A stretch of DNA of 39,903 bases, from NCBI GenBank assembly GCA_035535015.1, contig DATLQU010000038.1:1-39903 (forward strand), given 5' to 3'. Below the pieces are notes generated by a model, which made no database searches, had not been told where the DNA came from, and saw only the letters and a list, made by a program, of their open reading frames with translations. The position numbers were made by a program, and so were the translations under genes. Positions 24,085 through 32,176 of the stretch are shown here, in pieces. Source of the stretch: Palsa-661 sp035535015. GTDB taxonomy: Bacteria > Actinomycetota > Acidimicrobiia > Acidimicrobiales > UBA8190. The stretch's first letter is position 1; the number at the start of each line of letters is the position of its first letter.

Positions 24085-25380
24085 TCAGCCGAAGTCGGCC
24101 TGGTAGGTGGCGAGCGAGGCGGGGAAGCGACCATCGGTGATGGCGTCGACCTGGCCGGAGACGTCGAAGTTGAAGTAGAGGTCGAAGGCCACGTTGTGGA
24201 ACGAGATCCAGTTGGCCATCTGTTGGATGAAGGTGGGATCGTCACCCATGCCGTGGCCGTCACCGCGGATGGCCAGGCCCCATTCCGGGAAGACGATGGG
24301 CTTGCCGTGGGCGCTGGCGAAGGCGGCCACCCGGTTCAGCCCCGGCAGGGTGACGGCGTCGAAGCTGCACAGAGACGCCGCCGGGGTGGTGGAGTTGGTG
24401 AAGGCCAGGCCGCAGTTGCCGGCCCATGACTGGTCATAGGTATCGGAACCGATGTAGTCGACGTAGGCGTCACCGGGGTAGGACTGATCGGCGGTGTAGG
24501 CACCCGAGTAGGAGCCGTCCTGGGGGTCGGCCCCTTCCCAGACGAACTTGAGGCCCGGTGAGATCGGCCGCATGGTCTGGACGATCTGGCGGTAGTAGGC
24601 GGCGTAATTGGCGGCGTCGGTGGCGTTGGTCACCCTCCAGGCGTTCCAGGAGCCGGTGAATTCCTGACCGAGGCGGAGGATGGCATTGCCCTCGCCCTCG
24701 GTGACGAGGGTCTGGGCCAGGGCGGCGAAGTCGGCGTTGTAGGCCCCGGCGGCCCCGGCGGCCAGGGTGTCGGTCCCCGTGTTGTCGAACATGGGGACAC
24801 CGAGGACCAGTTGGTAGCCCGAGCCGCGCCAGGGGCCGAAGAGCCAGCCGAGCGAATCGGGGCCGACGTCGGTGCCGTCGATGTGGGCCCAGGATCCTCC
24901 CGGGAGGTAGTCCTCGACCACGGCGACATGGGCACCGGTGGCCCGAGCGAAGCCGGCCGCTCCCGCCGGATTGGAGGAACCGCTGTAGACACCGGCGGCG
25001 GCCGCCGGGATGTGGTGGACGGGCGGGGCGGGGGGTGCGGTGGTGGGTGGCGGCGATCCCGTCGGACCGCCGCCACCCGCCGTCGAGGCATGGCCAGCCG
25101 GCGGCGCGGTGGTGGCGGGGGCGACCGCAGCAGCCGGCGGCTCGGTCGTGGTCGGCGGCGGCATGGTCGACGTGGTCGTCGTGGTCGTCGAATGGTCGGA
25201 GGGGACGAAGGCCCCACCGCCCCCGGCCTCCGGCAGAGCCTTCAGATGGCCGGCGGGGTGGGAACGGGGGGGTGGCGAGAAGGTCCCGGTGGCGGCGAGG
25301 GCGACGGCCGTGACGAGAGCGACGGCGGCGATTTCCTTGGGCAGCCCGAAGAGAACGTGGGCGCGACGGAGATGGCGCAT
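24085..25380 (-). CDS. Secreted glycoside hydrolase, GH26-like fold
   Basis: The 431-residue product has a basic start, a hydrophobic export segment (about 15-33), a linker of about 90 residues rich in Thr, Pro, Ala and Gly, then a catalytic domain. Signatures are AILRLGQEFTGSWNAWRV, whose Glu is the likely acid/base, DAYVDYIGSDTYDQSW, and PIVFPEWGLAI, whose Glu is the likely nucleophile. This pair and spacing match the GH26-like (mannanase/beta-glycanase) group of clan GH-A. It probably acts outside the cell, perhaps trimming or releasing the polysaccharide made by the locus; the substrate is unknown. Its ATG follows directly after the TAG of a 40-codon ORF in the same frame. Confidence 0.85.
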   Translation of the reverse strand: MRHLRRAHVLFGLPKEIAAVALVTAVALAATGTFSPPPRSHPAGHLKALPEAGGGGAFVPSDHSTTTTTTSTMPPPTTTEPPAAAVAPATTAPPAGHASTAGGGGPTGSPPPTTAPPAPPVHHIPAAAAGVYSGSSNPAGAAGFARATGAHVAVVEDYLPGGSWAHIDGTDVGPDSLGWLFGPWRGSGYQLVLGVPMFDNTGTDTLAAGAAGAYNADFAALAQTLVTEGEGNAILRLGQEFTGSWNAWRVTNATDAANYAAYYRQIVQTMRPISPGLKFVWEGADPQDGSYSGAYTADQSYPGDAYVDYIGSDTYDQSWAGNCGLAFTNSTTPAASLCSFDAVTLPGLNRVAAFASAHGKPIVFPEWGLAIRGDGHGMGDDPTFIQQMANWISFHNVAFDLYFNFDVSGQVDAITDGRFPASLATYQADFG

Positions 25381-25503
25381 CTACGAACTCGCCTGCCCGA
25401 CGATCTTGAGAGGTCCGACGACGGCCACCGTTCCCACGACGCGGACCGGGAGTCGGCGCCTTCCGACTCGTGTCGAGGGCGCGGTGGGGTGCATCGATTT
25501 CAT
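25381..25503 (-). CDS. Short ORF immediately upstream of, and in frame with, the glycosidase
   Basis: ATG 25503 has a GGGGG run eight bases upstream, a better site than that of the glycosidase. It encodes 40 residues (MKSMHPTAPSTRVGRRRLPV at the start, then a weakly hydrophobic segment) and ends with TAG 25383-25381, directly followed by the glycosidase ATG. It may be a leader peptide coupling translation, or the true start of a longer protein if the TAG is read through or is a mutation. No family is recognised. Confidence 0.4.
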   Translation of the reverse strand: MKSMHPTAPSTRVGRRRLPVRVVGTVAVVGPLKIVGQASS

Positions 25504-25709
25504 GGCGGATCCCCCCCGGGGCCGTCGTTGGGTGGTGCGGCCGTCGCCTACCGCGGCACGGTGCACTGTCCTTTGGGTCTCGTCATGACCATCGGCGCGG
25601 CCCCGAAGGCCCTTAAGACATTCGGGAAACAACAGCGGCTGTGCGCGCGCTCTGTGTTCTCGGGAGATCCTTCCGTCAGGGGGGTCGAACCGCAAAAGCC
25701 CTGGCCGGC

Positions 25710-25725
25710 GTCGATAGTGCGGCGG
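25710..25725 (+). repeat. 16-bp direct repeat GTCGATAGTGCGGCGG, copy 1
   Basis: Identical to 26018-26033. The two copies frame about 290 bases of unrelated sequence. Confidence 0.7.
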
Positions 25726-26017
25726 GCACGGTGCGTGACGTGAATTTCTCGGGCAAAAAGGCCACGACCGTGGGTGGGGAGGGAGTTGCCAGAGAGAGTG
25801 GCGTTGGGCAGGAGACAGATGTTGGGCAACGGAGTGACGTGGCCAGAGTGATCATCGCTGTCGATGTGAAGAACGCGGTCGGAGGATGGACGGCCCCACC
25901 CAGAGTCCACTGGCCGGGAAGGAGATCGGCCAGGGGTCATGCGAAACGGAGGGCCCGACGAAGATGTGATCGAAGGCGATGGAAGTGGTCCAGGAGACGG
26001 ATGTGGTGCCTGTGGCG

Positions 26018-26033
26018 GTCGATAGTGCGGCGG
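26018..26033 (+). repeat. 16-bp direct repeat GTCGATAGTGCGGCGG, copy 2
   Basis: Second exact copy of 25710-25725. No integrase or inverted termini are nearby, so its meaning is open. Confidence 0.7.
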
Positions 26034-26082
26034 TGAGGAAGGTGGTCGCTGAACATGGCTGTTCAAAGTCGTGGTGGGGGAC

Positions 26083-26101
26083 GTACCATGTGTGTTGTGC
26101 A
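26083..26101 (+). promoter_or_regulatory. Candidate shared cis-element, copy 2
   Basis: Matches 2855-2873 at 17 of 19 bases. It lies 113 bases upstream of the GTG of the small helical protein gene, similar to the 92 bases seen at the other copy. Confidence 0.45.
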
Positions 26102-26214
26102 AATGTTGACGGACGCGTGGCCGGGGATTGAGGAACGGCTCGGGGCCGCGTCCGTGTGGACACCCTCCGGTGGGGCGCCAGCGCTGTCGGTACGGGTAGG
26201 GACGGAGGATGATC

Positions 26215-26454
26215 GTGCTCCGCGACGCTGAACTCGCCCGGTTGGTGACCTCTATCGACACGGCGGTGAGCCGGTGTATCGACACCTTCAACATCGCCGC
26301 CGAGACCGGGGACGAAAAGTTGATGGCCGAAGCCCGGGCCTGTGTGGAGCGGCTGAAGGCCTTTCGTGAGTTCAGCGCCAATCAGCCGACGCGGGCATCG
26401 CGCTGGATGCGGGCTCGGCCCCCACGCGGCGAGTCGCTGAACTACTCGTCGTAG
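26215..26454 (+). CDS. Small helical protein of unknown function
   Basis: GTG 26215 lies six bases after GGAGG (26204-26208). The ATG at 26209 touches the GGAGG and is a poorer choice. The 79-residue product is mostly predicted helix: LRDAELARLVTSIDTAVSRC and ACVERLKAFREFSANQP, with a basic, Arg-rich end. It has no signal peptide or membrane segment. No family was recognised. It is alone between leftward genes and has the shared 19-bp element upstream, suggesting its own control. Confidence 0.55.
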   Translation: MLRDAELARLVTSIDTAVSRCIDTFNIAAETGDEKLMAEARACVERLKAFREFSANQPTRASRWMRARPPRGESLNYSS

Positions 26455-26485
26455 GCGAACCAGGCGCGCCAGGCGCCCGCGTCCG

Positions 26486-27610
26486 TCAGGGACTGCCGGG
26501 CCGTCGTGTGGTGCGCCGGTTGCTCTCGTTGTTCGAGTTGCTCTCGTTGTTCGAGTTGCGCCAGTGACGGAAGCTGCGGAGAAAGCCCACCAGGAAGCCG
26601 GCGCCCCAGGAGAGATGCATGACGGGCAGGGCGACGGCCAAGCCCGCGGCGGCGGCCGGATCCTGGCGGACTTCGGGGGCGGCGCCGGCGACGATGACGG
26701 CGAGGTAGAGCAGGGCCACCTGGCGGCGCCAGGGCGAGATGAGGCCGAGGACGAGCAGGGGAGCGGCCAGCTGGCGGGGCCGGAGAGAGGCCGGGTACTT
26801 CCTGACGGTGGCGGCCCGGCCGATGCCGTAGAAGAAGTACTGGCGGAGGAAAGTGGCGAAGGAACCGCGCGGCCGGTAGGTCGAGCGGATGGTGGGATCG
26901 AACCAGACGCCGCCCTGGCGCGAGAGGCGGTAGAGCAGTTCGCCGTCCTCGTTGGTGGAGAACTCCTCGTCGTAACCGCCCAGGCGGCGCAGATCCTCGA
27001 CGCGGGCCGCACCCAGGTAGACGATGTCGGTCCAGTCGGCTGAGGCCTCGGTGTTGCGGAATCGGGCCGGGCCGGCGCCCAATTTGGAGGTCAGGGCGGC
27101 CCCGACGCAGCGTTCCACCCAGGAGGTGCCGTCGGGATCGATAGGCCCTCCCACCAGGGCGGCGCCCGAATCGGTGAGGGCGGCCACGCAGCGGTCGACG
27201 TAGTCGGGGGCGACCACGGTGCGGCCGTCCACGCGGACGAGGACATCGCCGCGCGCTTCATGCAGCGCCAGGTTCAGTCCCGCCGACTGGCGTCGGCCGG
27301 GGTTGTCCAGGACGCGGACGCCCGGGAAGGCGGCGGCGATCTGGCGGGTGTCGTCGGTGGAGCCGCCGTCGAGCACCAGGATCTCGACGATCCGCGGGTA
27401 GGTCTGGGCCACCACGGCCCGGAGACAGCCCTCGATATGGGCCGCTTCGTTCAAGACGGGCAGGGCGATGGTGACACCGGGGAGGGGGCCGGTGCGATTT
27501 TCGTAGGGCTGTCCCTGAGGGGTCGGGTCCTCGTTCGGTTCCGGCAGGGCGAGAGACCGGAGAACCGGGGTCTCGGAGGCATGACGACCGAGACGTGCGG
27601 TACTGGACAT
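26486..27610 (-). CDS. GT2 glycosyltransferase with C-terminal membrane segments (ExoA-like)
   Basis: The 374-residue product has a GT-A domain: VTIALPVLNEAAHIEGCLRA, VLDGGSTDDT, VLVRVDGRTVVAPDY (the metal-binding region, DGR in place of DxD) and NEDGELLYRLSRQGG. The C-terminal third has two to three hydrophobic helices, the layout of ExoA-type transferases that add sugars to lipid carriers at the membrane. The last residues include a Ser/Asn/Glu repeat encoded by an 18-bp tandem duplication, and then a basic tail. It lies 3 kb from the polysaccharide operon and may belong to the same pathway. Start ATG 27610 has no clear ribosome binding site; a GATAAT box lies eight bases upstream. Confidence 0.87.
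   Translation of the reverse strand: MSSTARLGRHASETPVLRSLALPEPNEDPTPQGQPYENRTGPLPGVTIALPVLNEAAHIEGCLRAVVAQTYPRIVEILVLDGGSTDDTRQIAAAFPGVRVLDNPGRRQSAGLNLALHEARGDVLVRVDGRTVVAPDYVDRCVAALTDSGAALVGGPIDPDGTSWVERCVGAALTSKLGAGPARFRNTEASADWTDIVYLGAARVEDLRRLGGYDEEFSTNEDGELLYRLSRQGGVWFDPTIRSTYRPRGSFATFLRQYFFYGIGRAATVRKYPASLRPRQLAAPLLVLGLISPWRRQVALLYLAVIVAGAAPEVRQDPAAAAGLAVALPVMHLSWGAGFLVGFLRSFRHWRNSNNESNSNNESNRRTTRRPGSP
26519..26554 (-). repeat. 18-bp tandem duplication coding NSNNES repeats
   Basis: Two exact copies (26519-26536, 26537-26554) followed by a partial third give the repeated Asn/Ser/Glu motif near the end of the GT2 protein. Confidence 0.8.
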
Positions 27611-27618
27611 CGTCCACG

Positions 27619-27624
27619 ATTATC
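27619..27624 (-). promoter_or_regulatory. Candidate -10 box (GATAAT) for the GT2 gene
   Basis: GATAAT on the minus strand ends eight bases before ATG 27610, suggesting a leaderless or very short-leader transcript. Confidence 0.35.
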
Positions 27625-27708
27625 ACGGTCGGAGGCGCAAAGACAAGGAGTCGGCGGACGGGACCGACGTTGTCACGGCCCTCGGGGTCGGGTGTTGTGG
27701 CGGCGTTG

Positions 27709-28156
27709 TCACCCGAGGCGCAGAAGTGACTGTCCCTGACCGAAGAATGAGCCGGTGTCGGCGGCGTCGCCGGGAGAGCCCCCGTAGTTGGCCCGCGCCC
27801 CGGGGCCGCCCTTTTTCGAAGGCCAGATCGAAGCGCCCGGGCCAGAGTTGGACGGGGCTCGGGTCGTCGGCCGGGTCGACGCCGGCGAAGGCGCAGGCGG
27901 CGCGCAGGGTGGTGAGTGGTTGGCGGCGGTCACCGTCGGTCAAGAGGCCGTCGACGACGAGAAGCTTTCGGCCGTCGAATTCGGGGGTACCGAAACCGCC
28001 GGGCTCGACGACCAGACCGAGCCGGCCGACGGCGGCATAACGGGCCGCTCCGAGGACGCGCGCCCCCAGCAGATGCAGAGCCTCCCGGGTGGCGGTGAAG
28101 CCGGCCGGCAGAGAGGGCAGGAGAGGCGTCGGAGTGCGGCCGGTGTCGTCGTTCAC
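27709..28156 (-). pseudogene. Hypothetical protein gene with an apparent frameshift
   Basis: From GTG 28156 the frame gives a coherent sequence (LPAGFTATREALHLLGARVL, GGFGTPEFDGRKLLVVDG, LTTLRAACAFAGV, LWPGRFDLAFEKG) that turns Arg-rich and unlikely after about residue 116. The +1 shifted frame continues smoothly with GGPGARANYGGSPGDAADTG and ends SLLRLG at TGA 27711-27709. The switch falls at a run of five A (coding strand, near 27820); four A would restore one frame of about 148 residues. I know the family only as actinobacterial hypothetical proteins. It is either a real frameshift or an assembly indel. If uncorrected, the first frame runs on to about 27623. Confidence 0.65.
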
Positions 28157-28207
28157 GATGGGGTCTCGCCTTTCGTGGTGGCGCAGAGTGGGGGCCGGCG
28201 ACGGTGG

Positions 28208-28813
28208 TCAGCCGACGGACCGCGGGCTCTGCCAGTCGAAGCGTTGGCCTTCGTCCCAGGCCGTGCGGACGTTGCCGTCGAGATACGACGGTCCCGGTCC
28301 GGCCTCGCCGATCCAACCGGCGTCCGCCTGCGGGGGGATGACGTAACCGATGTGCTGGAGGCTGTAGGGGATGTTCATGGCGCAGTGCTTGATGCCGTCC
28401 TCGTTGCCGGTGATGAGACAGCCGGCGACGCGGCCGTCGTACATGTACTGGCCGGCGCCGTTCAGGAGGTGCGACGACGCGTAGAGGCGCTCGATGCAGG
28501 TCTTCATGACCGAACTGTTGTCCCCGAGCCAGATGGGACCGGCCAGAACCAGGACGTCGGCGGCGAAGACCTTCTGCTGGATGGGTGGCCAGTCGTCGCG
28601 CCACCAGCCGTGCTCGGTCATGTCGGGCCAGACGCCGGTGGCGATGTCATGGTCGACGAGGCGGAGGGTGTCGACCTCGACGCCGTGGCCTTTCATGATG
28701 GCCGCGCTGGCGTCGACCAGGGCGGCGGTGTTCGACAGTTCCGGTGAGCGCTTCAGTGTGCAGTTGAGCAAGAGCGCCCGGAGACCGGTGAAGTCCCAAG
28801 CCTGGTCGGTCAT
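28208..28813 (-). CDS. Flavodoxin-like NAD(P)H-dependent FMN reductase family protein
   Basis: The 201-residue product has the flavodoxin-like fold: a first strand and phosphate loop LRALLLNCTLKRSPELSNT, the flavin-contact segment VLVLAGPIWLGDNSSVMKTC, and GRVAGCLITGNEDGIKHC. These match the NADPH-dependent FMN reductase group, which reduces flavins, quinones or azo compounds. Cytosolic. It lies 41 bases downstream of the enoyl-CoA hydratase gene in the same direction and is likely cotranscribed with it. Physiological substrate is unknown. Confidence 0.87.
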   Translation of the reverse strand: MTDQAWDFTGLRALLLNCTLKRSPELSNTAALVDASAAIMKGHGVEVDTLRLVDHDIATGVWPDMTEHGWWRDDWPPIQQKVFAADVLVLAGPIWLGDNSSVMKTCIERLYASSHLLNGAGQYMYDGRVAGCLITGNEDGIKHCAMNIPYSLQHIGYVIPPQADAGWIGEAGPGPSYLDGNVRTAWDEGQRFDWQSPRSVG

Positions 28814-28854
28814 GACCGGAGAGGCGCGGCCGGTGAGCCGCCGGCCCCGCCGGC

Positions 28855-29535
28855 CTAGAGCTCGAGGGTGCCGGCTTCCCGGGAGAGGCCGGAGCGGGCC
28901 AGAGCCTTGGCCTTCGTCCTTCGGAGCGATCCGGCGTCGCCGAGGGCCACGCGGTCGGCCAGGGCCAGGGCGGCGGCGGAGAGCTCGTCGGGCTCGACGA
29001 CGTCGGAGACGAGGTGGGCGGCCCGGGCCTCGGGGGCGGTGAGGGTGCGGCCGGTGAGGCAGAGCTCACGGGCCAGGCCCCCGCCCACGATGTCGGCCAG
29101 GGGTCCGTAGACGACCTCGCCGAAGGTGTACTCGGGGTGGGAGAAGCGGGCGGTGGTGGAGGCGATGCGGAGGTCGCAGAGGACGGCCAGGTCGAAGCCG
29201 CCGGCGACGGCCGGTCCTCCGACGGCGGCCAGGGTGACGAGGGGGAAGGTGGCCACGGCGTGGTGGTAGCGGTCGGAGGAGGCCCAGAGGCGGTCGGAGA
29301 AGGAGGGGTCGGCCGCCGCCTGCTCGAACTCGGCCAGGTCGAAGCCGGCGCAGAAGACGGGGCCGGCCCCGGTGATGACGAGGACCGAGAGGTCGGCGTC
29401 GGTGGCCAGGTGGGCCAGACGGTCCGAGATCTCGTCGCGCAGTGCCGTGGAGAGGGCGTTGCGGCGGTCGGGCCGGTTGAGGGTGAGGACGGCGACGGCC
29501 GGCGAGGGCCGGTCGAGGAGGGTGAGGGCGGTCAT
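28855..29535 (-). CDS. Enoyl-CoA hydratase/isomerase family protein
   Basis: The 226-residue product is a crotonase-fold enzyme, somewhat short for the family. It shows the opening VLTLNRPDRRNALS, the oxyanion-hole segments FCAGFDLAEFE and AAVGGPAVAGGFDLAVLCD, and HPEYTFGEVVYGP. Compared with classical hydratases, the first catalytic Glu (GGGCELA) is Asp here, while the second (PE) is kept. Activity could therefore be hydration, isomerisation or another crotonase reaction on an acyl-CoA. No CoA-ligase or thiolase gene is near, so the pathway is not defined. A TATCCT box eight bases before ATG 29535 is a possible leaderless promoter. Confidence 0.87.
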   Translation of the reverse strand: MTALTLLDRPSPAVAVLTLNRPDRRNALSTALRDEISDRLAHLATDADLSVLVITGAGPVFCAGFDLAEFEQAAADPSFSDRLWASSDRYHHAVATFPLVTLAAVGGPAVAGGFDLAVLCDLRIASTTARFSHPEYTFGEVVYGPLADIVGGGLARELCLTGRTLTAPEARAAHLVSDVVEPDELSAAALALADRVALGDAGSLRRTKAKALARSGLSREAGTLEL

Positions 29536-29543
29536 GGGTGCCC

Positions 29544-29549
29544 AGGATA
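29544..29549 (-). promoter_or_regulatory. Weak candidate -10 box (TATCCT) for the crotonase gene
   Basis: Minus-strand TATCCT, eight bases upstream of ATG 29535, in the 44-base gap after the beta-helix gene. Confidence 0.25.
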
Positions 29550-29579
29550 GGGATCGGCCCGGTGCTCGGCGGGCCGGGT

Positions 29580-31433
29580 TCAGCTGGCCGGCGTCCAGGT
29601 GCCCCCGAGGACGGTGACGGTGCTCGTGGTGTCGGCCGTGCCCGGATAGCCGTCGGCGGTGAGGCCGTAACCGGAGACGGTGTCGTCGGAGAAGGTCAGG
29701 ACGGCGCTGGTGTCGGCTTCGTAGACGAGCTCGTTGGGTGGGGTGCCGGGCGGGAAGGTGAGGGTGCTGTCCTGGATGGTGACGGTGCCTCCGGAGTCGA
29801 TGACGCAGGCCACCAGGATGCTCGTCCCACAGGCGATGGTGTCGTTGTCGAAGAGGAAGGGGCCGCGGTTGGTCAAGCCGGTGCCCGATCGGCGGACCCA
29901 GATGGCGGTGCCGTTCTGGGGCTGCTCCTCGGTGCAGTTCTCGACGGTGATGTCGCCGGTGGCCTTGCCCGAGCTCGAACCGCCGTTGGCGAAGAAGTCA
30001 CCCTTGCCCGAGGTCGACGCCGTGCAGCCGTCGATGGTGACGTTCCGGGAGCCCTCGTCGGCCTGGTCGGCCTCGACGTCGAAGGTGTCGAGACCCACGT
30101 CGTCGATGGTGACCGAGGAGACGGCGGCACCGTCGACGGAGACGAAGGCGATGCCCATCCGACCAGGACCGGTGATGACGACGTTGTCGATGGTGGCGTC
30201 GGCGGTGGCGGCCACGATGACCGGTCCCTTGTGGTTGGCGGCGTTGCGCAGCGGGTTCAAGGTGATTCCGTCGCCGTAGGTGTGGTTGATGTCGATGTTC
30301 TCGATGGTGGCGTGCTGGGTGCCTTGGAGGACGATGCCGGCGGCGAAGGCCATCTTGGCGTTGTAGCCGCCGGGGTTGGCGCCCGAGATGGTCATGTTCT
30401 CGAGGGTGAGATCGGAACCGCCGAGGACGTTGAAGACGGGGTTCCCCCGCTGGGTTCCGCTGCCGCCTGAGGTGACGGGGGCGGCGGAGAGATTCTCGTA
30501 GGTGCCGCCGTTGATCGTGAGGTCGGTGGGGAACTTGAGGAAGAGGCCTTCATCCACTTGGTAACAGGCGCCCGGTGGTATTTCGACGTCGGCATGGGGC
30601 GGCAGGTTGCGGAGCCAGGGGCCGAGTGACGTGGAGACGTCGACCGTGCAGTCCGAGGCGATGGTGGAGGGGGGGGTGAGCGGGACAGGGGACGAGGAGA
30701 ACTGGTAACTGGTGGACACCGATCCGGGGGCCGGGGCCTGGGGGACGGCGGCGGCGGTGATGACGTCGGTGCCCGAAAGGGGGAGGGATTGGGGCTGGAC
30801 GTAGTCCACGACGATCTCGCCCGGCGGTCCGGCCAGTCCGGTGATGAACAGCGCCGGGGTGGAGGAGAGGGCGACGTCGGCGCCGGTGGCCGTGCAGCAG
30901 GCCGTGGCCGTGCCGCCGCCGGCCGTCGGGACGAAGGAGAGCCAGACAGGCTCCTGGGCCTTGATGAGCCTCCCCGACGGCTTGGTGACGGTGACGAGGA
31001 CGCCCGAGCTCTGACCCGGGTTCAGGGTCCCACCCTCGGCGACAGGCTGGTAGGAGATGGTGACGACGCAGGTGGCCGCCGACGGTCCGACGGTGACCGA
31101 CCTGGCGGCGGTGCCGGAGCCACTGGTGTTGGTGGCGGTCATGGTGATGGTGAAGGTGCCCGGACCGGCGTAGGCGTGCCAGGCGGGAAAGGGCGAGGGG
31201 GAGTTGGTCCCGTCACCCCAGTTGATGTTCAGCGTGCCCACGGCGCCCGTCTTCCAGTTGACGACGCCGTTGACCGAGACGTCGAGGCCGCTTACGCAGA
31301 CGGGCGAGACGACCTTGACCGCCGGGTGTTTCCCGGCGGCCAGAGCCGGGGTGGCCACCACGAGGACGCTCGACATTGCGACCAGGGCCACGAGGAGGAG
31401 GGTGGTCGGGCCCGAGAGGCGGATGCTGCGCAC
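29580..31433 (-). CDS. Secreted PKD-like and parallel beta-helix protein
   Basis: The 617-residue product has a signal peptide (about 1-33, ending ALAA). A PKD-like domain follows (about 40-115; INWGDGTNS and WHAYAGPGTFTITMTATN), then an Ig-like region to about 250. A right-handed beta-helix spans about 290 to the end: repeated strands such as LTINGGTYENLS, LTLENMTISGANPGG, ATIENIDINHTYGDGI, ATIDNVVITGPG and VTIDDVGLDTFDVEAD. Beta-helix proteins bind or cleave polysaccharides (lyases, epimerases, depolymerases) or act as surface scaffolds. I see no unambiguous catalytic set. Together with the GH26-like enzyme, it may act on the polysaccharide of this locus. GTG start, no clear ribosome binding site. 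Confidence 0.82.
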   Translation of the reverse strand: MRSIRLSGPTTLLLVALVAMSSVLVVATPALAAGKHPAVKVVSPVCVSGLDVSVNGVVNWKTGAVGTLNINWGDGTNSPSPFPAWHAYAGPGTFTITMTATNTSGSGTAARSVTVGPSAATCVVTISYQPVAEGGTLNPGQSSGVLVTVTKPSGRLIKAQEPVWLSFVPTAGGGTATACCTATGADVALSSTPALFITGLAGPPGEIVVDYVQPQSLPLSGTDVITAAAVPQAPAPGSVSTSYQFSSSPVPLTPPSTIASDCTVDVSTSLGPWLRNLPPHADVEIPPGACYQVDEGLFLKFPTDLTINGGTYENLSAAPVTSGGSGTQRGNPVFNVLGGSDLTLENMTISGANPGGYNAKMAFAAGIVLQGTQHATIENIDINHTYGDGITLNPLRNAANHKGPVIVAATADATIDNVVITGPGRMGIAFVSVDGAAVSSVTIDDVGLDTFDVEADQADEGSRNVTIDGCTASTSGKGDFFANGGSSSGKATGDITVENCTEEQPQNGTAIWVRRSGTGLTNRGPFLFDNDTIACGTSILVACVIDSGGTVTIQDSTLTFPPGTPPNELVYEADTSAVLTFSDDTVSGYGLTADGYPGTADTTSTVTVLGGTWTPAS

Positions 31434-31494
31434 GCTCTGCTCAACGCTGGCCGGAGCAGAGGCGTTACGGAAGCTGCCGACGACCTGGACTTTT

Positions 31495-31506
31495 GGTCCT
31501 CGGACC
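31495..31506. promoter_or_regulatory. Short palindrome upstream of the beta-helix gene
   Basis: GGTCC-TC-GGACC lies about 60 bases upstream of the leftward GTG start. It may be an operator half-site pair. Confidence 0.25.
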
Positions 31507-31567
31507 GTTGCCCGGAAGTTGAGAGGGGAGAGGACCGGAGTTGAGCGGGCGGGCTCAGGATGAAGAT

Positions 31568-31726
31568 ATGAAGCAGACGATCAGCCATGACCGGACGACG
31601 GCCGAGGACCTGGGAGAGGACGTGCTGGCCCTGGCCGTGGCCGTGGCGGCCGAAGCCCGGGGGCGGGCGTCGGTGCTGCGGCGGGTGAACGGGGTCCTGC
31701 TGCGGGTCATCGTCGAGGTGGCCTGA
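31568..31726 (+). CDS. Possible small protein, 52 residues
   Basis: ATG 31568 follows an AGGA at a good distance. The product (DLGEDVLALAVAVAAEARGR, then an LRRVNGVLLRVIVEVA end) reads like an amphipathic helical peptide. No family is recognised, and a chance frame is possible in this GC-rich DNA. Confidence 0.3.
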   Translation: MKQTISHDRTTAEDLGEDVLALAVAVAAEARGRASVLRRVNGVLLRVIVEVA

Positions 31727-31769
31727 GCGCAAACGGCGGCCCGGCCTGCGGGTGGCGGGCGGTCGGCGA

Positions 31770-32060
31770 TCAGAGCAGGTCGCGATAGGCCGGATGGCGG
31801 TCCATGTAAGAGGCGAAGAAGGGGCAGCGGGCGGTGACGCGCAGCCCCCGGGCCCGGACGTCGTCGAGGGCCGACCGGGCCAGCCGACTGGCCACGCCGT
31901 GGCCCTCGTAGCGGTGGTCGGTCTCGGTGTGGAGAAAGGTGATGCCGGCCGGCGTGAGCTGGTAGGTGGCGAAGGCGGCCAGGTCGTCGCCGACATGGGC
32001 TTCGTAGCGGAGGCGAGCCGGGTTGTCGGTGACGGTGACGGTCAACGGGTCGTCGGCCAT
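31770..32060 (-). CDS. Small GNAT-type N-acetyltransferase (YjdJ/COG2388-like)
   Basis: The 96-residue product is the minimal GNAT form: LRYEAHVGDDLAAFATYQL, then ITFLHTETDHRYEGHGVASR, where the acidic H-T-E and R-Y-E-G-H-G-V-A segment binds acetyl-CoA, and ARCPFFASYMDRHPAY, the usual C-terminal motif. Length and motif order match the short COG2388 family, of unknown substrate. ATG 32060 has GAGGA four bases upstream. It is a single gene. Confidence 0.85.
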   Translation of the reverse strand: MADDPLTVTVTDNPARLRYEAHVGDDLAAFATYQLTPAGITFLHTETDHRYEGHGVASRLARSALDDVRARGLRVTARCPFFASYMDRHPAYRDLL

Positions 32061-32176
32061 GGGGTCCTCGGATGTCGGGGGAGTCGGCTGCTGTCGGAGC
32101 CCAGGGGTGGGGCGCTCAACGGCCGACCGCCGGTGAGTGGATGTAGGCCGGTGGGTGGATGTGACAACATGAGCCG

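Larger units (their letters stand above)
25504..26214. other. Gene-poor region of about 0.7 kb
   Basis: No supported gene on either strand. It lies between divergently transcribed units, has two copies of a 16-bp repeat and one shared 19-bp element, and looks like regulatory or decayed DNA. Short frames exist on both strands (for example 25979-26131, +) but carry no recognisable motif. Confidence 0.5.

Noticed and set aside
25979..26131. 50-codon plus-strand ORF with a Cys/Trp-containing end
   Set aside because: It overlaps the shared 19-bp element and one 16-bp repeat and has no ribosome binding site; chance is more likely.
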